64,000 bases of DNA from Corynebacterium parakroppenstedtii (GCF_019754935.1 NZ_JAGSOA010000002.1:372001-436000), one strand, 5' to 3'. Positions 27,067-37,524 are shown, numbered from the stretch's first letter. Numbers and translations are program-made. The notes: a model not told the origin generated them from the letters alone.

Positions 27067-29382
27067 CTATGCCGAGTGACGGCGCCGCCGGCACAGCACG
27101 ACAACAGATCGGCTCTCAACGGGAACGGTTGATTCGGGCTTATAGACATCCGGGTCATCTTCGGAGAATCCAGTGGGCAGCGACGTATCGACGACGACGC
27201 TCCAGAGGCGCGACGGATCCGTGTCCTCTGGATCGCGCGATGCCTTCACCGCATCATCTTTCGGAAGAGTGAAATCTATCCGCTCATGGTGCGCGTTGAA
27301 GCACAAGATGAATGAATCATCGAAGATTTTTTGCCCCTGCTCGTCGGGTTCAGCAATCGCTTCTCCGCCGAGGTGAACCATGAGAGACCGTCCGAAGTCA
27401 TGATCCCAGTCGGCCGTCGTCATGAGCGTTCCGGCGGGGGTCATCCACGCGATATCTCGATCTTGCACGTCGTACCCCAACGGGCCACCGGCCAGGAACC
27501 TCCGACGGCGGAACACGGGGTGATCATTGCGCAGCTCGATCAACCGTCGAGTGAAGTCAATCATATCTTTATTGTCTGTTGCCTGGGACCAATCCACCCA
27601 CGACAATTCCGAATCTTGGCAGTAGACGTTGTTGTTCCCATTTTGGGTACGCCCCATTTCATCGCCGTGGCAGATCATGGGCGTGCCCTGGCTGAGCAGC
27701 AACGTCGTCAAGAAGTTTCGGATTTGACGGCCCCGCAGCTGGATAATGTCGGGATCATCCGTGGGGCCTTCAACGCCACAATTCCACGATCGGTTGTGAG
27801 ATTCTCCGTCGCGGTTCTCTTCCTTATTAGCCTCGTTGTGTTTCTCGTTATAGCTGACGAGGTCATGGAGGGTGAACCCATCATGCGCGGTTACGAAGTT
27901 AATCGACGCGGTAGGACGTCGATCATTTGCAGCGTACAGATCTGACGATCCCGTCAACCGTGAAGCGAACTCACCCAATGTTGCAGGTTCGCCGCGCCAG
28001 AAGTCCCGGACAGTATCCCGGTACATTCCGTTCCATTCTGACCAGATGGCGGGGAAGTTTCCGACTTGGTAGCCGCCTTCGCCCACATCCCAAGGCTCGG
28101 CGATGAGCTTAACCTGGCTGACAATGGGATCTTGCTGCACAAGGTCGAAGAACGCTGACAGCCGATCGACATCATGAAGTTCACGCGCGAGGGTCGACGC
28201 AAGATCGAAGCGGAATCCGTCAATATGCATTTCGGTAACCCAGTACCGCAACGAATCCATAATCAATTGCAGCGTGTGGGGATGCCGGACATTCAGACTA
28301 TTTCCCGTACCCGTGTAGTCCATATAGTGCTGACGGTCATCATCGACCAGGCGATAATAGGCCGCGTTGTCGATACCCCGGAAGCTCAGCGTCGGCCCCA
28401 TATGGTTGCCTTCAGCCGTGTGGTTATAGACGACGTCGAGAATGACTTCGATGTCATTGTCGTGGAAAGCCCGCACCATGTTCTTGAACTCAGAAACAGC
28501 GGCGCCGGGTTTCTTGGCAGCTGCGTAATCTTGGTGAGGCGCCAAGAAGCCGAAGGTGTTGTATCCCCAGTAGTTGCTGAGACCGAGCTCGTGGAGCCGA
28601 TCGTCCTGATAGAACTGGTGGATAGGCATGAGCTCGATAGCCGTTACACCAAGGTCTTTGAGGTACTTGACGATCGAGGGGTGAGCAAGGCCAGCGTAGG
28701 TACCGCGATAATTCTCGGGCACGTCAGGGTGCGTCATGGTCATGCCCTTGACGTGAGCTTCGTAAACAACGGTCTTGTTCATCGGGTGCCGCGGTAGCCG
28801 ATCAGACCCCCAATCGAAATAGGGGTTGATGACGACGGACAACATGGTGTGGCCCAAGCTGTCGTCAGTATTGCGTTCATCGGGGTTATCGATGTCATAG
28901 CTGAACAGGGAAGCGTCGCCGTCGAATTTCCCATCGAAAGCCTTTGCATAGGGATCGAGCAGTATTTTCGACGGGTCGCAGCGAAGGCCCTGATGCGGGT
29001 CCCATGGGCCATGAACGCGGTAGCCGTAGCGTTGTCCTGGGATAATTCCGGGTAGATAGCAGTGCCAAATGTGGGCGTCGACCTCGCGCATATCAATGCG
29101 GGTCTCGGCGCCATCACTGTCAATCAGGCAGAGTTCTACCTTGTCGGCGACCTCTGAGAACAGAGCAAAGTTCGTTCCCGAGCCATCGTATGTTGATCCC
29201 AGAGGGTATGAGTTTCCCGGCCATACGACGGGGTCAGGGGCGTTATCGGAGGATGTCGCCGACGATCGATCGTTGTCTGTGGCGTCATCTGTGGCTGGAG
29301 AAGTTGCTTGCCCGGATATCGTTGGGGCCTCGTGGTCATTATCGACGATCTTCTCGGAAGCCTGCTCCTGTGTATTTGTCAT
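27067..29382 (-). CDS. glgX: Glycogen debranching enzyme
   Basis: This isoamylase-type GH13 enzyme removes alpha-1,6 branches of limit dextrin in glycogen breakdown. An N-terminal CBM48 domain begins at [31 protein letters not shown]. The barrel shows [15 protein letters not shown], the nucleophile Asp in [14 protein letters not shown], the Glu in [19 protein letters not shown], and [22 protein letters not shown]. The length is normal for GlgX (about 720) plus an acidic N-terminal tail. I start it at the ATG at 29382 because TAAAAT lies exactly 7 nt upstream, and its TAA is the stop codon of the upstream tetR gene. A TTG at 29412 would overlap tetR. Confidence 0.93.
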   Translation of the reverse strand: MTNTQEQASEKIVDNDHEAPTISGQATSPATDDATDNDRSSATSSDNAPDPVVWPGNSYPLGSTYDGSGTNFALFSEVADKVELCLIDSDGAETRIDMREVDAHIWHCYLPGIIPGQRYGYRVHGPWDPHQGLRCDPSKILLDPYAKAFDGKFDGDASLFSYDIDNPDERNTDDSLGHTMLSVVINPYFDWGSDRLPRHPMNKTVVYEAHVKGMTMTHPDVPENYRGTYAGLAHPSIVKYLKDLGVTAIELMPIHQFYQDDRLHELGLSNYWGYNTFGFLAPHQDYAAAKKPGAAVSEFKNMVRAFHDNDIEVILDVVYNHTAEGNHMGPTLSFRGIDNAAYYRLVDDDRQHYMDYTGTGNSLNVRHPHTLQLIMDSLRYWVTEMHIDGFRFDLASTLARELHDVDRLSAFFDLVQQDPIVSQVKLIAEPWDVGEGGYQVGNFPAIWSEWNGMYRDTVRDFWRGEPATLGEFASRLTGSSDLYAANDRRPTASINFVTAHDGFTLHDLVSYNEKHNEANKEENRDGESHNRSWNCGVEGPTDDPDIIQLRGRQIRNFLTTLLLSQGTPMICHGDEMGRTQNGNNNVYCQDSELSWVDWSQATDNKDMIDFTRRLIELRNDHPVFRRRRFLAGGPLGYDVQDRDIAWMTPAGTLMTTADWDHDFGRSLMVHLGGEAIAEPDEQGQKIFDDSFILCFNAHHERIDFTLPKDDAVKASRDPEDTDPSRLWSVVVDTSLPTGFSEDDPDVYKPESTVPVESRSVVVLCRRRRHSA

Positions 29383-29389
29383 GACGTTA

Positions 29390-29395
29390 ATTTTA
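29390..29395 (-). promoter_or_regulatory. -10 element of leaderless glgX promoter (candidate)
   Basis: TAAAAT on the minus strand, 7 nt before the ATG at 29382. The TAA part doubles as the tetR stop codon. Confidence 0.45.
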
Positions 29396-30220
29396 GCGGG
29401 GAGGGTGGACAAACCATGATTTCCCCGCGTGAGATTGAGCTATTCCGTCGAGGATGATTCGTAATCCTGCATTTGCGCTTGCGCTGAGCAGTGCTCTCCA
29501 CGCGCCAATATTCGCAGTGCTACGTGTCAGCAGTTCGTCCCACTCAGAAGCACGTGGATGGCTTGATGCGGAGTAAGAAACATCGTCGTCTGTTTGGGAT
29601 GATGCGTCGTTGTTTCCATCGTGGTCATCGTCGGCAGTGAAAACTGAAGAGGCAACAATTTTCGACGCCTCCGCCGCTGTTTGCTCACGGATGGCGAGAC
29701 CGAGGATGAAGGAGATGAGCGTTGTTGAGCCGTCGAGGATTGCGTTCTCGTCGTCATCAGGAAGAGAAGAACGTAGGATTTGCGACAATGCGGCGATAGG
29801 GTCGTTGGTTACCATTCCCGCTGGTAGTGCGGCTGAAATGAGGTCTGCAGCGTCCCGACAACAGATGCATTGTCGGTAAAATCCGGCGCAGAATATATAT
29901 GCATGTCGATACCATTGAGGGTGAGGGGGTTGCGACGTCGTCGCCGGTACGTCATCCGATATTGGTGATAATTCGGAATCGTGCGATCCTTCGTCGTCAT
30001 CGACGCTTTTAAGAAGTCGCTCCTTAAGGTCATCCAGAGGGGAAAGAAGCTCATCAGCTACTCCACCGAGGAGGGCCTGCTTGTTGGGAAAATGCCAGTA
30101 CAGTGCAGCTGGGGCGACGTCTAAGGTGCGGGCGAGTCGCCGAATCGTGAGATCTCCTAACCCGTACTCGTGCAGAATGTTTAGAGCACTCGTGATGATC
30201 GCCGTCGTTGTGAGCTGCAT
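29393..30220 (-). CDS. TetR-family transcriptional regulator
   Basis: The N-terminal helix-turn-helix covers about residues 5-50 and matches the family: IITSALNILHEYGLGDLTIRRLARTLDVAPAALYWHFPNKQALL. It is followed by a ligand domain interrupted by acidic, low-complexity stretches near 75-95 and 205-225, giving an unusual total of 275 aa. It lies directly upstream of glgX on the same strand, so it may control glycogen turnover or an unrelated target. The ligand is unknown. The ATG has TATCTT 7 nt upstream and no proper ribosome-binding spacing, suggesting leaderless, possibly autoregulated expression. Confidence 0.85.
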   Translation of the reverse strand: MQLTTTAIITSALNILHEYGLGDLTIRRLARTLDVAPAALYWHFPNKQALLGGVADELLSPLDDLKERLLKSVDDDEGSHDSELSPISDDVPATTSQPPHPQWYRHAYIFCAGFYRQCICCRDAADLISAALPAGMVTNDPIAALSQILRSSLPDDDENAILDGSTTLISFILGLAIREQTAAEASKIVASSVFTADDDHDGNNDASSQTDDDVSYSASSHPRASEWDELLTRSTANIGAWRALLSASANAGLRIILDGIAQSHAGKSWFVHPPR

Positions 30221-30227
30221 GCCTTCA

Positions 30228-30233
30228 AAGATA
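30228..30233 (-). promoter_or_regulatory. -10 element of leaderless tetR promoter (candidate)
   Basis: TATCTT on the minus strand, 7 nt before the ATG at 30220. Confidence 0.4.
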
Positions 30234-30455
30234 AACCGTTCGTGGACTGCGTTTCGAGCAAAGTAGCGTAGTTTTTCGCAATGACGGCAATCGTCGCCGG
30301 GGTATTCGACGTCGGCTAGCGTGTCGCCAGTGGACGTGTCGCGCTAAGGTGTCAAAACTCTGTGAGAACCCTGGAAGCTTTGGGGAATATGCGGATATTA
30401 ATAGTAGGAAAGGTAGAATGACCGCGGTATCTTAGTGGTAAAGGAGCTATGTGTC

Positions 30456-31181
30456 GTGCCAGATGTAGTGTTGTCAGAAGCAGATGAGGTACAGGCTGCG
30501 GATCAGGGCGATAAAAGGGGACGGTCTCGCGCGCAGGTACGTCGGTGGGGGGCCGCGCTCATGACTGCATCGCTATGTGGGGCATTAGCAGCCTGTTCAC
30601 ACGGGTCATCGTCGGATGATGAAACGAGTTCTTCGGCAGCGCAGGCATCGTCGAGTAGTTCTTCTGCGAAACCCGCATCGTCTGCTGAAGCAACACAGCC
30701 GCCCGCAACGCAGTCAGATAACGCCGCCGGTGATCAGCAGTCTGGTGGTGCGAAACTCGGTGCGGATATTCCCACCGTTCCAGACTCGAATGAAACCCCG
30801 TCAAGTGGGCCCAAGCCGATCAACGGAAAGCCTGGTAGTGAACAAGACGTGGAGAGCATTAAGGATGCTCTTGGCCACTACGGGGATACCTCCGGAACCG
30901 TGCGTCACTACTACGAAAGCACGAAAGCCTATACATGCAAGGATCGCATTGCTGCCCATCCGGAAGTGTTCTCTGACGAGAACATCAATTCTCTGCCCAA
31001 TGAGTCAATTGACAAGATGGGCTTAGCTGGGTCGATCCCGAAATTTAACAACATCTCCAACATCAAAGTCGACGGTGACCGGGCGACTGCGTCGGTAAAC
31101 ACCACGTTCAATGGTGCGACCTCGACGGGGACGATGTTGTTCACCAAGGAAGATGGTCAGTGGAAAGTCTGCTCTGACTAG
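30456..31181 (+). CDS. Putative lipoprotein with NTF2-like C-terminal domain
   Basis: The start is GTG at 30456, preceded at 9 nt by AAGGAG. A charged 25-residue head precedes the signal core ALMTASLCGALAAC, with the acylated Cys near residue 47. A Ser/Ala/Pro-rich spacer of about 80 residues leads to a compact domain of about 110 residues. That domain begins VESIKDALGHYGDTSG and ends LFTKEDGQWKVCSD, in the style of SnoaL/DUF4878-type NTF2-like domains. The fold is an inference from the terminal strand pattern. Two Cys residues (about 171 and the penultimate position region) could form a disulfide outside the cell. The gene stands alone, with a TAGAAT hexamer near 30415. Confidence 0.7.
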   Translation: MPDVVLSEADEVQAADQGDKRGRSRAQVRRWGAALMTASLCGALAACSHGSSSDDETSSSAAQASSSSSSAKPASSAEATQPPATQSDNAAGDQQSGGAKLGADIPTVPDSNETPSSGPKPINGKPGSEQDVESIKDALGHYGDTSGTVRHYYESTKAYTCKDRIAAHPEVFSDENINSLPNESIDKMGLAGSIPKFNNISNIKVDGDRATASVNTTFNGATSTGTMLFTKEDGQWKVCSD

Positions 31182-31206
31182 AAATTACCCCCTTGCTGTG
31201 TCTCAT

Positions 31207-31219
31207 TGAACAGTGTTCA
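31207..31219. promoter_or_regulatory. BioQ operator upstream of bioB (candidate)
   Basis: TGAACAGTGTTCA is a perfect 5-3-5 palindrome. It fits the corynebacterial BioQ box as I remember it (TGAAC-N3-GTTAC or close variants). It is 73 bp before the bioB start, and a second TGAAC half-site lies at 31234-31238. Confidence 0.65.
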
Positions 31220-31291
31220 GGAATGGAATAACCTTGAACACAACGATGGTGGTTATCCGGAGAATCACCACGGTTATGGAGGTACAGCATT

Positions 31292-32356
31292 ATGTCGGAG
31301 AACACGACGCAACAGACAAGAACAAGTCAGTCGGCTACCAGCACTGATACAGCCTCGGCCGAACAAGACATTTTGGACCTGGCCCGCGAAAAGGTCCTTG
31401 AGCGTGGAGAAGGGCTTTCTCAACCAGAAATTGTTCGGGCGATGACGATTTCCGACGATCGTATCGACGAACTCCTTGCTCTGGCGCACGAGGTTCGGCT
31501 GCGCTGGTGTGGCGATGCAGTTGAGGCAGAAGGAATCATCTCCCTGAAAACGGGTGGGTGCCCGGAAGACTGCCACTTCTGTGCACAGTCGGGACTTTTC
31601 GAATCGCCTGTCCGGTCGGCGTGGCTCGATATCCCGGCCCTTGTGGAAGCTGCTAAACAAACAGCAAAGACGGGCGCGACGGAATTTTGTATCGTTGCCG
31701 CCGTCAAAGGGCCTGACGAACGCTTGATGAGCCAGCTTGAAGAGGCCATCGCTGCGATTAAAGCAGAAGTCGACATCGAAGTTGCTGCCTCCATCGGCAT
31801 TCTCACCAAAGAGCAAGTAGAACGCCTGGCGAAGGCAGGGGTCCACCGCTACAACCACAACCTTGAAACCGCGAAGAGCTACTTCCCCCACGTGGTAACA
31901 ACCCACTCTTGGGAGAAGCGTCGCGAGACCTGCGAGATGGTCCGTGACGCAGGCATGGAAGTCTGCTGTGGCGGCATCGTGGGAATGGGGGAGACCGTTG
32001 AGCAACGCGCAGAGTTCGCTGCTCAATTGGCTGAACTCCGCCCCGACGAAGTCCCCATGAACTTCCTTGATCCTCGCCCCGGCACGCCCTTCGCCAACCG
32101 TCCAGTCATGGAATCGAACGAAGCGCTCAAGACCATTGGAGCTTTCCGCTTAGCACTGCCCAAGACCATTTTGCGGTTCGCCGGTGGACGAGAACTCACC
32201 CTGGGCGACCTGGGCGCAGAAAAAGGCCTCCTCGGTGGCATTAACGCGATCATCGTCGGTAACTACTTGACGACGCTGGGTCGCCCCCAGGAAACCGACG
32301 TCGACATGCTTAACCGGTTGCACCTGCCGATTAAAGCTCTGAATGCGACTGTCTAA
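31292..32356 (+). CDS. bioB: Biotin synthase
   Basis: This radical SAM enzyme inserts sulfur into dethiobiotin. The 4Fe-4S motif CPEDCHFC has Cys at residues 90, 94 and 97. Other BioB motifs are [23 protein letters not shown] and [11 protein letters not shown] near residue 255, and FAGGRE near 290. The N-terminal 25 residues are extra and Thr/Ser-rich; otherwise the 354-aa length is normal. A GGAGGT ribosome-binding site lies about 8 nt upstream, and a probable BioQ operator lies further upstream. The following two genes are those found after bioB in mycobacteria, so this is a conserved biotin locus. Confidence 0.96.
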   Translation: MSENTTQQTRTSQSATSTDTASAEQDILDLAREKVLERGEGLSQPEIVRAMTISDDRIDELLALAHEVRLRWCGDAVEAEGIISLKTGGCPEDCHFCAQSGLFESPVRSAWLDIPALVEAAKQTAKTGATEFCIVAAVKGPDERLMSQLEEAIAAIKAEVDIEVAASIGILTKEQVERLAKAGVHRYNHNLETAKSYFPHVVTTHSWEKRRETCEMVRDAGMEVCCGGIVGMGETVEQRAEFAAQLAELRPDEVPMNFLDPRPGTPFANRPVMESNEALKTIGAFRLALPKTILRFAGGRELTLGDLGAEKGLLGGINAIIVGNYLTTLGRPQETDVDMLNRLHLPIKALNATV

Positions 32357-32365
32357 GGTGGCGCA

Positions 32366-32686
32366 ATGTCGGAAGTAACCACTGCTCGCGAGGGAGTACC
32401 GAAGAAGAAGCCCGTTCGGCGTCGGCCCCGTAAAATTGCCTCCACCGAGTTGGCGGATGCCATCATCGCTGGCGACAAACCCCTTTACGATCCTTTCACT
32501 GGAACTGAACTCAGTACCGGCGAGACTCCCCACTATTCACCCTCCATGAGGGCGGGGCTCGAAGCACCACGATTTTGCCAGTTGTGTGGTCGACGAATGG
32601 TGGTCCAGGTTCGCCCAGATGGATGGACTGCGGTCTGCTCGAGGCACGGGGAGCTAGATTCTGTTCTCCTCGACCCCCATCGCTAA
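32366..32686 (+). CDS. bsaP: Biotin synthase auxiliary protein (BsaP)
   Basis: This 106-residue protein has a basic N-terminus and a C-terminal metal-site pattern: FCQLCGRRM (Cys71, Cys74), then CSRHG (Cys91, His94). The pattern and the position 9 nt after bioB match the small protein that follows bioB in mycobacteria. I recall that protein as BsaP, an iron-sulfur auxiliary factor needed for biotin synthase activity. An AAGGTGG ribosome-binding site is present. The role in supporting the BioB clusters is therefore inferred from family and context, not shown by this sequence. Confidence 0.75.
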   Translation: MSEVTTAREGVPKKKPVRRRPRKIASTELADAIIAGDKPLYDPFTGTELSTGETPHYSPSMRAGLEAPRFCQLCGRRMVVQVRPDGWTAVCSRHGELDSVLLDPHR

Positions 32687-32720
32687 ATTGACCACGCATC
32701 CCCATTATTGTGGCCACCCC

Positions 32721-32726
32721 TATAAT
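32721..32726 (+). promoter_or_regulatory. -10 element of leaderless membrane-protein gene (candidate)
   Basis: A consensus TATAAT, 7 nt before the GTG at 32734. It overlaps the alternative ATG at 32725, so the GTG is preferred. Confidence 0.5.
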
Positions 32727-32733
32727 GGTTCCG

Positions 32734-33270
32734 GTGTTACGTTCTGAGCGGTATCGCCGTGCCCTGATAGTTTTGGTGACTATCCTTGCTGTCTTCGCCG
32801 TGGGTGGATGCGTGTGGGGAATTTTCATTCCAACTTCCGCCGCCACGGTGGACAGTGGTTACCTGTCGACAGATCCGACTCAAGATGGGCGAGAGTTTAC
32901 CGGTTTTGTAACCCTCGTTGCTGGCCTTTTTGTGCTGTCGATGGGCAGTGCACTGGCAGCGTGGGGATGGGCGCCACGTTCGCGTGGTCCAGCCATGATA
33001 TGGCTCCTAGCTATAGTGGCGATGCTCGGGGGGATTATTTTTACCGACGTGGGAAACGCTGTCGCTTCTAGCTTGCACCCACTCCCGGATGTTGACGATG
33101 TTCATTCCGGCCAAACTATTACGTGGGCTCCTCACATTACTCCAGGAGCGGCTCTTGCTGTCCCACCGTTATTGGCGTCACTGACATATTGGTGTGCGGC
33201 TGTCGTGGGGAAGGGGGATTTTCCTGATGAAGTGCCTTCTCTTGAGCGTCACAACAGCACGGTAGATTAG
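32734..33270 (+). CDS. DUF2567-like membrane protein
   Basis: The protein (about 178 aa) has four predicted transmembrane segments: near residues 9-30, 62-85, 92-112 and 140-160. An outside loop with TVDSGYLSTDP lies between the first two. Mycobacteria carry a comparable membrane protein (DUF2567) directly after bioB and bsaP, which is my reason for the family name; sequence similarity alone is weak. The GTG at 32734 lies 7 nt after a perfect TATAAT. In-frame GTG 32710 and ATG 32725 are alternatives. It ends 61 bp before hisD. Confidence 0.65.
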   Translation: MLRSERYRRALIVLVTILAVFAVGGCVWGIFIPTSAATVDSGYLSTDPTQDGREFTGFVTLVAGLFVLSMGSALAAWGWAPRSRGPAMIWLLAIVAMLGGIIFTDVGNAVASSLHPLPDVDDVHSGQTITWAPHITPGAALAVPPLLASLTYWCAAVVGKGDFPDEVPSLERHNSTVD

Positions 33271-33331
33271 CATTACACGAAAGAAGCAGTAATGGCCGTC
33301 TCGTAGGCCCCGGCAAAACTTAAGGATAACA

Positions 33332-34663
33332 ATGCTTGCCCTAACCGACATGCGTGGAACTCACCCGACTGTTAGTGAACTTCGTGCCACTTTGCCTCGG
33401 GGTGGGACCGACATCGATTCAGTGATTCCAACAGTTCAGCCCATTGTTGAGGCCGTGCAGGAAAACGGCGTAAGGGCTGCACAAGAGTATGGGCAGCGTT
33501 TTGATGGTGTTGTACCGAAGAGCATCCGAGTTCCGCACAACGTGATTGCCGACGCTGTGGAGTCCCTGGATGTGTCCGTGCGAGAGGCATTAGAACACGC
33601 CATCGAGCGCGTTCGACGGGTCCATGCTGCGATTAAGCCCACTGACAACGTTATTTCTGTCACCGAGGGCGGTGTGGTGACTGAAAAATTCATCCCGATC
33701 GGCCGAGTTGGTTTGTACGTCCCTGGTGGACAGGCCGTTTATCCGTCGAGTGTCATTATGAATGTTGTGCCGGCGCAGGAGGCAGGGGTCGGTTCGCTCG
33801 TCGTTGCTTCGCCTCCGCAAAAAGAATGTGGTGGATGGCCACACCCGACGATTCTTGCTGCGTGTGGTCTTCTTGGTGTTGATGAAGTGTGGTCGGTTGG
33901 CGGCGCACAGGCAATAGCTCTCATGGCTTATGGTGACGAGCGAGCAGATGATCCATTGGTGCCGGTTGATATGGTGACCGGGCCAGGCAATATTTTCGTC
34001 ACCGCAGCGAAGCGCTTGTGTCGTAGTGTCGTTGGGATTGATGCAGAAGCGGGACCGACGGAAATAGCAATTATCGCTGATTCCACTGCTGATCCGGTTC
34101 ATGTCGCCTATGACCTCATTAGCCAGGCGGAGCATGATCCGATGGCCGCTAGCGTTTTGATAACGGATTCCGCATCATTTGCTCAGCAAGTTGATGAAGA
34201 AGTAGAGAAGCGGTATTCAATTACCCGGAATACCGATCGTGTCGCTCAGGCTTTGCAGGGTAAACAGTCTGGCATCATTCTTGTCGACGACATACCAGCT
34301 GCGATTCGGGTGGCTGATGCTTATGCGCCCGAGCATCTCGAAATTCAGACACACAATGCCCGTGAGGATGCAGCTCAGATCCTTAATGCGGGGGCTATTT
34401 TCGTCGGGCCTTTCTCACCAGTTCCGCTGGGGGATTACGCCGCTGGATCAAACCATGTTCTTCCCACATCGGGATCGGCGCGGTATAGCTCCGGTTTATC
34501 GACGCATACCTTCGTCAAGTCGGTTCATGTCATTGAATACGATGAAGCTGCGCTTAAAGGCACGGCCGATACTATCGTCGCTCTTTCAAATGCGGAGCAG
34601 CTTCCGGCGCATGGTGAAGCAGTACGTGCTCGGTTCGAGGACCTTACAGCCGGGAATAAGTAA
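33332..34663 (+). CDS. hisD: Histidinol dehydrogenase
   Basis: This enzyme performs the last two oxidations of histidine biosynthesis (histidinol to histidine) with NAD and a zinc ion. Motifs seen are [62 protein letters not shown] with zinc ligands Gln and His, and YAPEHLE with the catalytic Glu and His. The length (443 aa) is standard. AAGGAT lies just before the ATG. It opens the his cluster; hisC follows after 85 bp that contain a GCGAA/TTCGC mini-hairpin but no clear promoter. Confidence 0.96.
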   Translation: MLALTDMRGTHPTVSELRATLPRGGTDIDSVIPTVQPIVEAVQENGVRAAQEYGQRFDGVVPKSIRVPHNVIADAVESLDVSVREALEHAIERVRRVHAAIKPTDNVISVTEGGVVTEKFIPIGRVGLYVPGGQAVYPSSVIMNVVPAQEAGVGSLVVASPPQKECGGWPHPTILAACGLLGVDEVWSVGGAQAIALMAYGDERADDPLVPVDMVTGPGNIFVTAAKRLCRSVVGIDAEAGPTEIAIIADSTADPVHVAYDLISQAEHDPMAASVLITDSASFAQQVDEEVEKRYSITRNTDRVAQALQGKQSGIILVDDIPAAIRVADAYAPEHLEIQTHNAREDAAQILNAGAIFVGPFSPVPLGDYAAGSNHVLPTSGSARYSSGLSTHTFVKSVHVIEYDEAALKGTADTIVALSNAEQLPAHGEAVRARFEDLTAGNK

Positions 34664-34748
34664 CCCTAACGAATTAAGGAGACGGATAGGGGCGGAAGAG
34701 CGAAGTTTTTTCGCAACCATACGTGGATAGAAAAGGGGAGAGTGCATA

Positions 34749-36017
34749 GTGGCACCGACGAATGATGATCAGAAATTATCACGTGGCAGTGGTGAGAACA
34801 GTACCGCCGATAAGTCCCACACATTAGGAGGAAATGTCACGCTTGATGCCCTACCTCTGCGTGAAGAATTCCGCGGGGAAACTGCGTATGGGGCCCCGCA
34901 ATTAGAGCTCGACGTCAGATTAAATACGAATGAGAATCCGTATCCTCCGTCGCCACGAATAGTTGCCGATCTCGTTAAAGAAGTGGAAAAGGTGGCGTCG
35001 GGGCTTAACCGCTATCCCGAGCGTGATTTCATTATTCTGCGCCAGGAGCTTGCGCGGTATGTGTCGGGACAAACCGGTGTGGCTGTGAATGAAGACAACA
35101 TATGGGCTGCTAATGGGTCCAATGAGGTTCTTCAAGAGCTCTTGCAGGCTTTTGGAGGGCCTGGTCGGCGAGCATTAGGGTTCACTCCCAGTTATTCCAT
35201 GCACCCAATTCTTGCCGCTGGGACGCACACGGAGTTCGTCGAATGCCCACGACAAGAAGCTCGTGGCTTTTCTATTGATATCGACGAAGCGACTGCGGCT
35301 ATTAAGAACTACCGTCCGTCGGTTGTCTTTATTACGACGCCGAATAATCCGACTGGCGGTACAACAAGTTTGGATAATATTCGGGTCCTGCTGGATGTTG
35401 TTTCTGATCCAGACGTTGATGGCATCGTCATTGTTGATGAGGCTTATGGTGAATTCGATGATGGCCCGAGCGCATGTGAATTGTTGAAGGATTATCCTGA
35501 CCGACTCGTCGTATCCCGAACGATGAGTAAAGCATTTGACTTCGCTGGTGGTCGGTTGGGGTATTTTGTCGCTGCTCCAGCTTTTGTCGAAGCTGTTATG
35601 TTGGTCCGGCTTCCTTACCACTTATCGGCATTATCGCAGGCTGCTGCGACTGTCGCGCTACGGTATTCTTCCGATACGTTGTCCTCGGTGGAAAAAATAA
35701 TTCGCGAACGTGAGCGGGTTCAGGATTCATTGCAGAAACTGGGATTCTCTGTTGTCCCGAGTAAGTCTAATTTCCTTTTCTTTAAAGTCATTCCCGATGA
35801 GTCAACGAACTCCTCTAGCACGGCGCCCGCTAATGGAGATGCGTCACGTCGCGAGCTCACACAAGCAGCGTGGCAGGCGTTCCTTGATCGTGGAGTCCTC
35901 ATCCGAGATGTAGGGGTCGACGGATATTTGCGGGTGACCATCGGACTTCCGACAGAGAATGATGAGTTCCTTTCCGCGGCTGGCCAGTATGCGAGTGAAC
36001 ACAACGGGTTACGGTGA
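34749..36017 (+). CDS. hisC: Histidinol-phosphate aminotransferase
   Basis: This PLP enzyme converts imidazole-acetol phosphate to histidinol phosphate. Motifs are [14 protein letters not shown], the dimer-site [45 protein letters not shown], and [17 protein letters not shown] with the PLP lysine near residue 261. It is longer (422 aa) than usual because of a 35-residue N-terminal tail and a Ser/Thr/Asn insert near 360. The start is GTG with GGGGAGAG upstream. Its TGA overlaps the GTG of hisB (GTGA), so the two are translationally coupled. Confidence 0.94.
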   Translation: MAPTNDDQKLSRGSGENSTADKSHTLGGNVTLDALPLREEFRGETAYGAPQLELDVRLNTNENPYPPSPRIVADLVKEVEKVASGLNRYPERDFIILRQELARYVSGQTGVAVNEDNIWAANGSNEVLQELLQAFGGPGRRALGFTPSYSMHPILAAGTHTEFVECPRQEARGFSIDIDEATAAIKNYRPSVVFITTPNNPTGGTTSLDNIRVLLDVVSDPDVDGIVIVDEAYGEFDDGPSACELLKDYPDRLVVSRTMSKAFDFAGGRLGYFVAAPAFVEAVMLVRLPYHLSALSQAAATVALRYSSDTLSSVEKIIRERERVQDSLQKLGFSVVPSKSNFLFFKVIPDESTNSSSTAPANGDASRRELTQAAWQAFLDRGVLIRDVGVDGYLRVTIGLPTENDEFLSAAGQYASEHNGLR

Positions 36018-36679
36018 ACCATATGAGCAATAACAATGACGAGAGTCTGAATCAGCAAGAAAGAAATAGCGGAGAATTCCCCTCCCGACGGGGCCATTGT
36101 GAGCGCGAGACGAAAGAATCGCGAATCACCGTTGACATTAACCTCGACGGTTCTGGCGCTACTGACATTTCGACGGGATTGCCATTCTTCGACCACATGC
36201 TGAATGCGGTGGGAACCCACGGCAGCTTTGACTTAACAGTTAAAGCAGAGGGTGATATCGATGTTGATGCTCACCACACCGTGGAAGATACGGCCATTGT
36301 TATGGGCGAGGCATTACACGAAGCTTTGGGAGATAAAGCCGGTATCCGCCGATTCGGGTCAAGTTTTATCCCGATGGATGAGACGCTAGCCCAAGCTGTC
36401 GTTGATGTGTCGGGACGACCGTATTGCGTCACGCGCGGTGAGCCCCAAGAGATGATGAATACGGTGATTGGTAATCACTATGCAACCGTGATTAACCAGC
36501 ACTTCTTCGAATCTCTCGCTTTCCACGCGCGTATTGCTTTACACGTCCGCGTTCTTTATGGACGCGATCCGCATCACATTACGGAGGCTGAATACAAGGC
36601 AGTTGCCCGCGCCCTCCGCGAGGCCGTTGAGCGTGACCCGAGAATTCATGGTGTTCCATCCACGAAAGGGGCACTGTAA
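36014..36679 (+). CDS. hisB: Imidazoleglycerol-phosphate dehydratase
   Basis: This manganese enzyme dehydrates IGP to imidazole-acetol phosphate. The two metal-binding histidine clusters are visible: [12 protein letters not shown] (about residue 88) and [14 protein letters not shown] preceded by the HHFFE-like [29 protein letters not shown] and [15 protein letters not shown] are further family motifs. The length is 221 aa, with a hydrophilic N-terminal tail of about 30. The GTG at 36014 overlaps the hisC stop; an ATG at 36023 is possible. It is monofunctional, without the HisB phosphatase domain of enterobacteria. hisH starts 2 nt after the stop. Confidence 0.94.
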   Translation: MNHMSNNNDESLNQQERNSGEFPSRRGHCERETKESRITVDINLDGSGATDISTGLPFFDHMLNAVGTHGSFDLTVKAEGDIDVDAHHTVEDTAIVMGEALHEALGDKAGIRRFGSSFIPMDETLAQAVVDVSGRPYCVTRGEPQEMMNTVIGNHYATVINQHFFESLAFHARIALHVRVLYGRDPHHITEAEYKAVARALREAVERDPRIHGVPSTKGAL

Positions 36680-36681
36680 AT

Positions 36682-37494
36682 ATGGCGCAGAGCACGTCAC
36701 GTCCTTCAGTGGCAATCCTTGATTACGGCTCGGGAAACCTTCGATCCGCCGAACGCGCTATCGAACGCGCAGGGGCCGAGGTCACGATTACCGCTGATCC
36801 AGAACGTGTTCTTGCCGCCGACGGATTGTTAGTTCCTGGAGTCGGCGCATTCGCAGCGTGCATGAAGGGCCTGCGCTCGGTCTATGGCCCACGTTTGATC
36901 GGTCAGCGCCTCGCAGGTGGCCGTCCTGTGCTTGGCATCTGCGTTGGTATGCAGGTGCTTTTCGATAGCGGAGTCGAGTTTGCCGACGGTGTCCACGACG
37001 ACGCAGAGGCCCTCCATGGGGCAGATGCTCCAGTTAATGGAGACGACGCGACCTCGGGCCGACGTGACGACGTCATCCGTGACCCTGAGACGGGACGACC
37101 ACTCGACCCGACGGTGCCGTCGACAGAGATATCTGATGATGGGGTGCTGAGTACTCGCGGTTGTGGTGAGTGGCCAGGGACGGTTGAGCGCCTGACAGCG
37201 AAAGTGCTGCCTCATATGGGATGGAACACACTCGACATTCCCGAAGGATCCCGAATGTTTAAGGGAGTGGCCACCGATGATCGGGTGTACTTTGTGCACT
37301 CCTATGCGGCTCAGCACTGGGATATGGCATCGGATGATCACGTTGCTCCAGCGAAAGTGACCTGGTCCACGCATGAAAACTGTCGTTTTATTGCGGCGGT
37401 AGAAAATGGTCCCTTGTGGGCGACGCAGTTTCACCCGGAGAAATCTGGTTCGGTCGGTGCTGTGATTCTCCGCAACTGGGTGGAGACTTTGTAA
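36682..37494 (+). CDS. hisH: Imidazole glycerol phosphate synthase, glutaminase subunit
   Basis: This class I glutamine amidotransferase supplies ammonia to HisF. The nucleophile Cys is in [10 protein letters not shown], and the His-Glu pair is in [13 protein letters not shown]. The opening IALDYGSGN-type segment ([13 protein letters not shown]) is canonical. At 270 aa it is about 55 residues longer than most HisH proteins. The excess is a hydrophilic Asp/Gly-rich insertion at about residues 100-160, between GVEF and [11 protein letters not shown], away from the catalytic triad. Its partner HisF lies in the fused protein at 39354-42167, so the insertion or the fusion must still permit the HisH-HisF contact. 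Confidence 0.93.
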   Translation: MAQSTSRPSVAILDYGSGNLRSAERAIERAGAEVTITADPERVLAADGLLVPGVGAFAACMKGLRSVYGPRLIGQRLAGGRPVLGICVGMQVLFDSGVEFADGVHDDAEALHGADAPVNGDDATSGRRDDVIRDPETGRPLDPTVPSTEISDDGVLSTRGCGEWPGTVERLTAKVLPHMGWNTLDIPEGSRMFKGVATDDRVYFVHSYAAQHWDMASDDHVAPAKVTWSTHENCRFIAAVENGPLWATQFHPEKSGSVGAVILRNWVETL

Positions 37495-37524
37495 AATTTT
37501 ATCAGTTGTAGGTGTGATCTCCGT

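Noticed and set aside
28174..28797. 207-codon plus-strand frame antisense to glgX
   Set aside because: It mirrors conserved glgX codons and has no independent start signal or domain.
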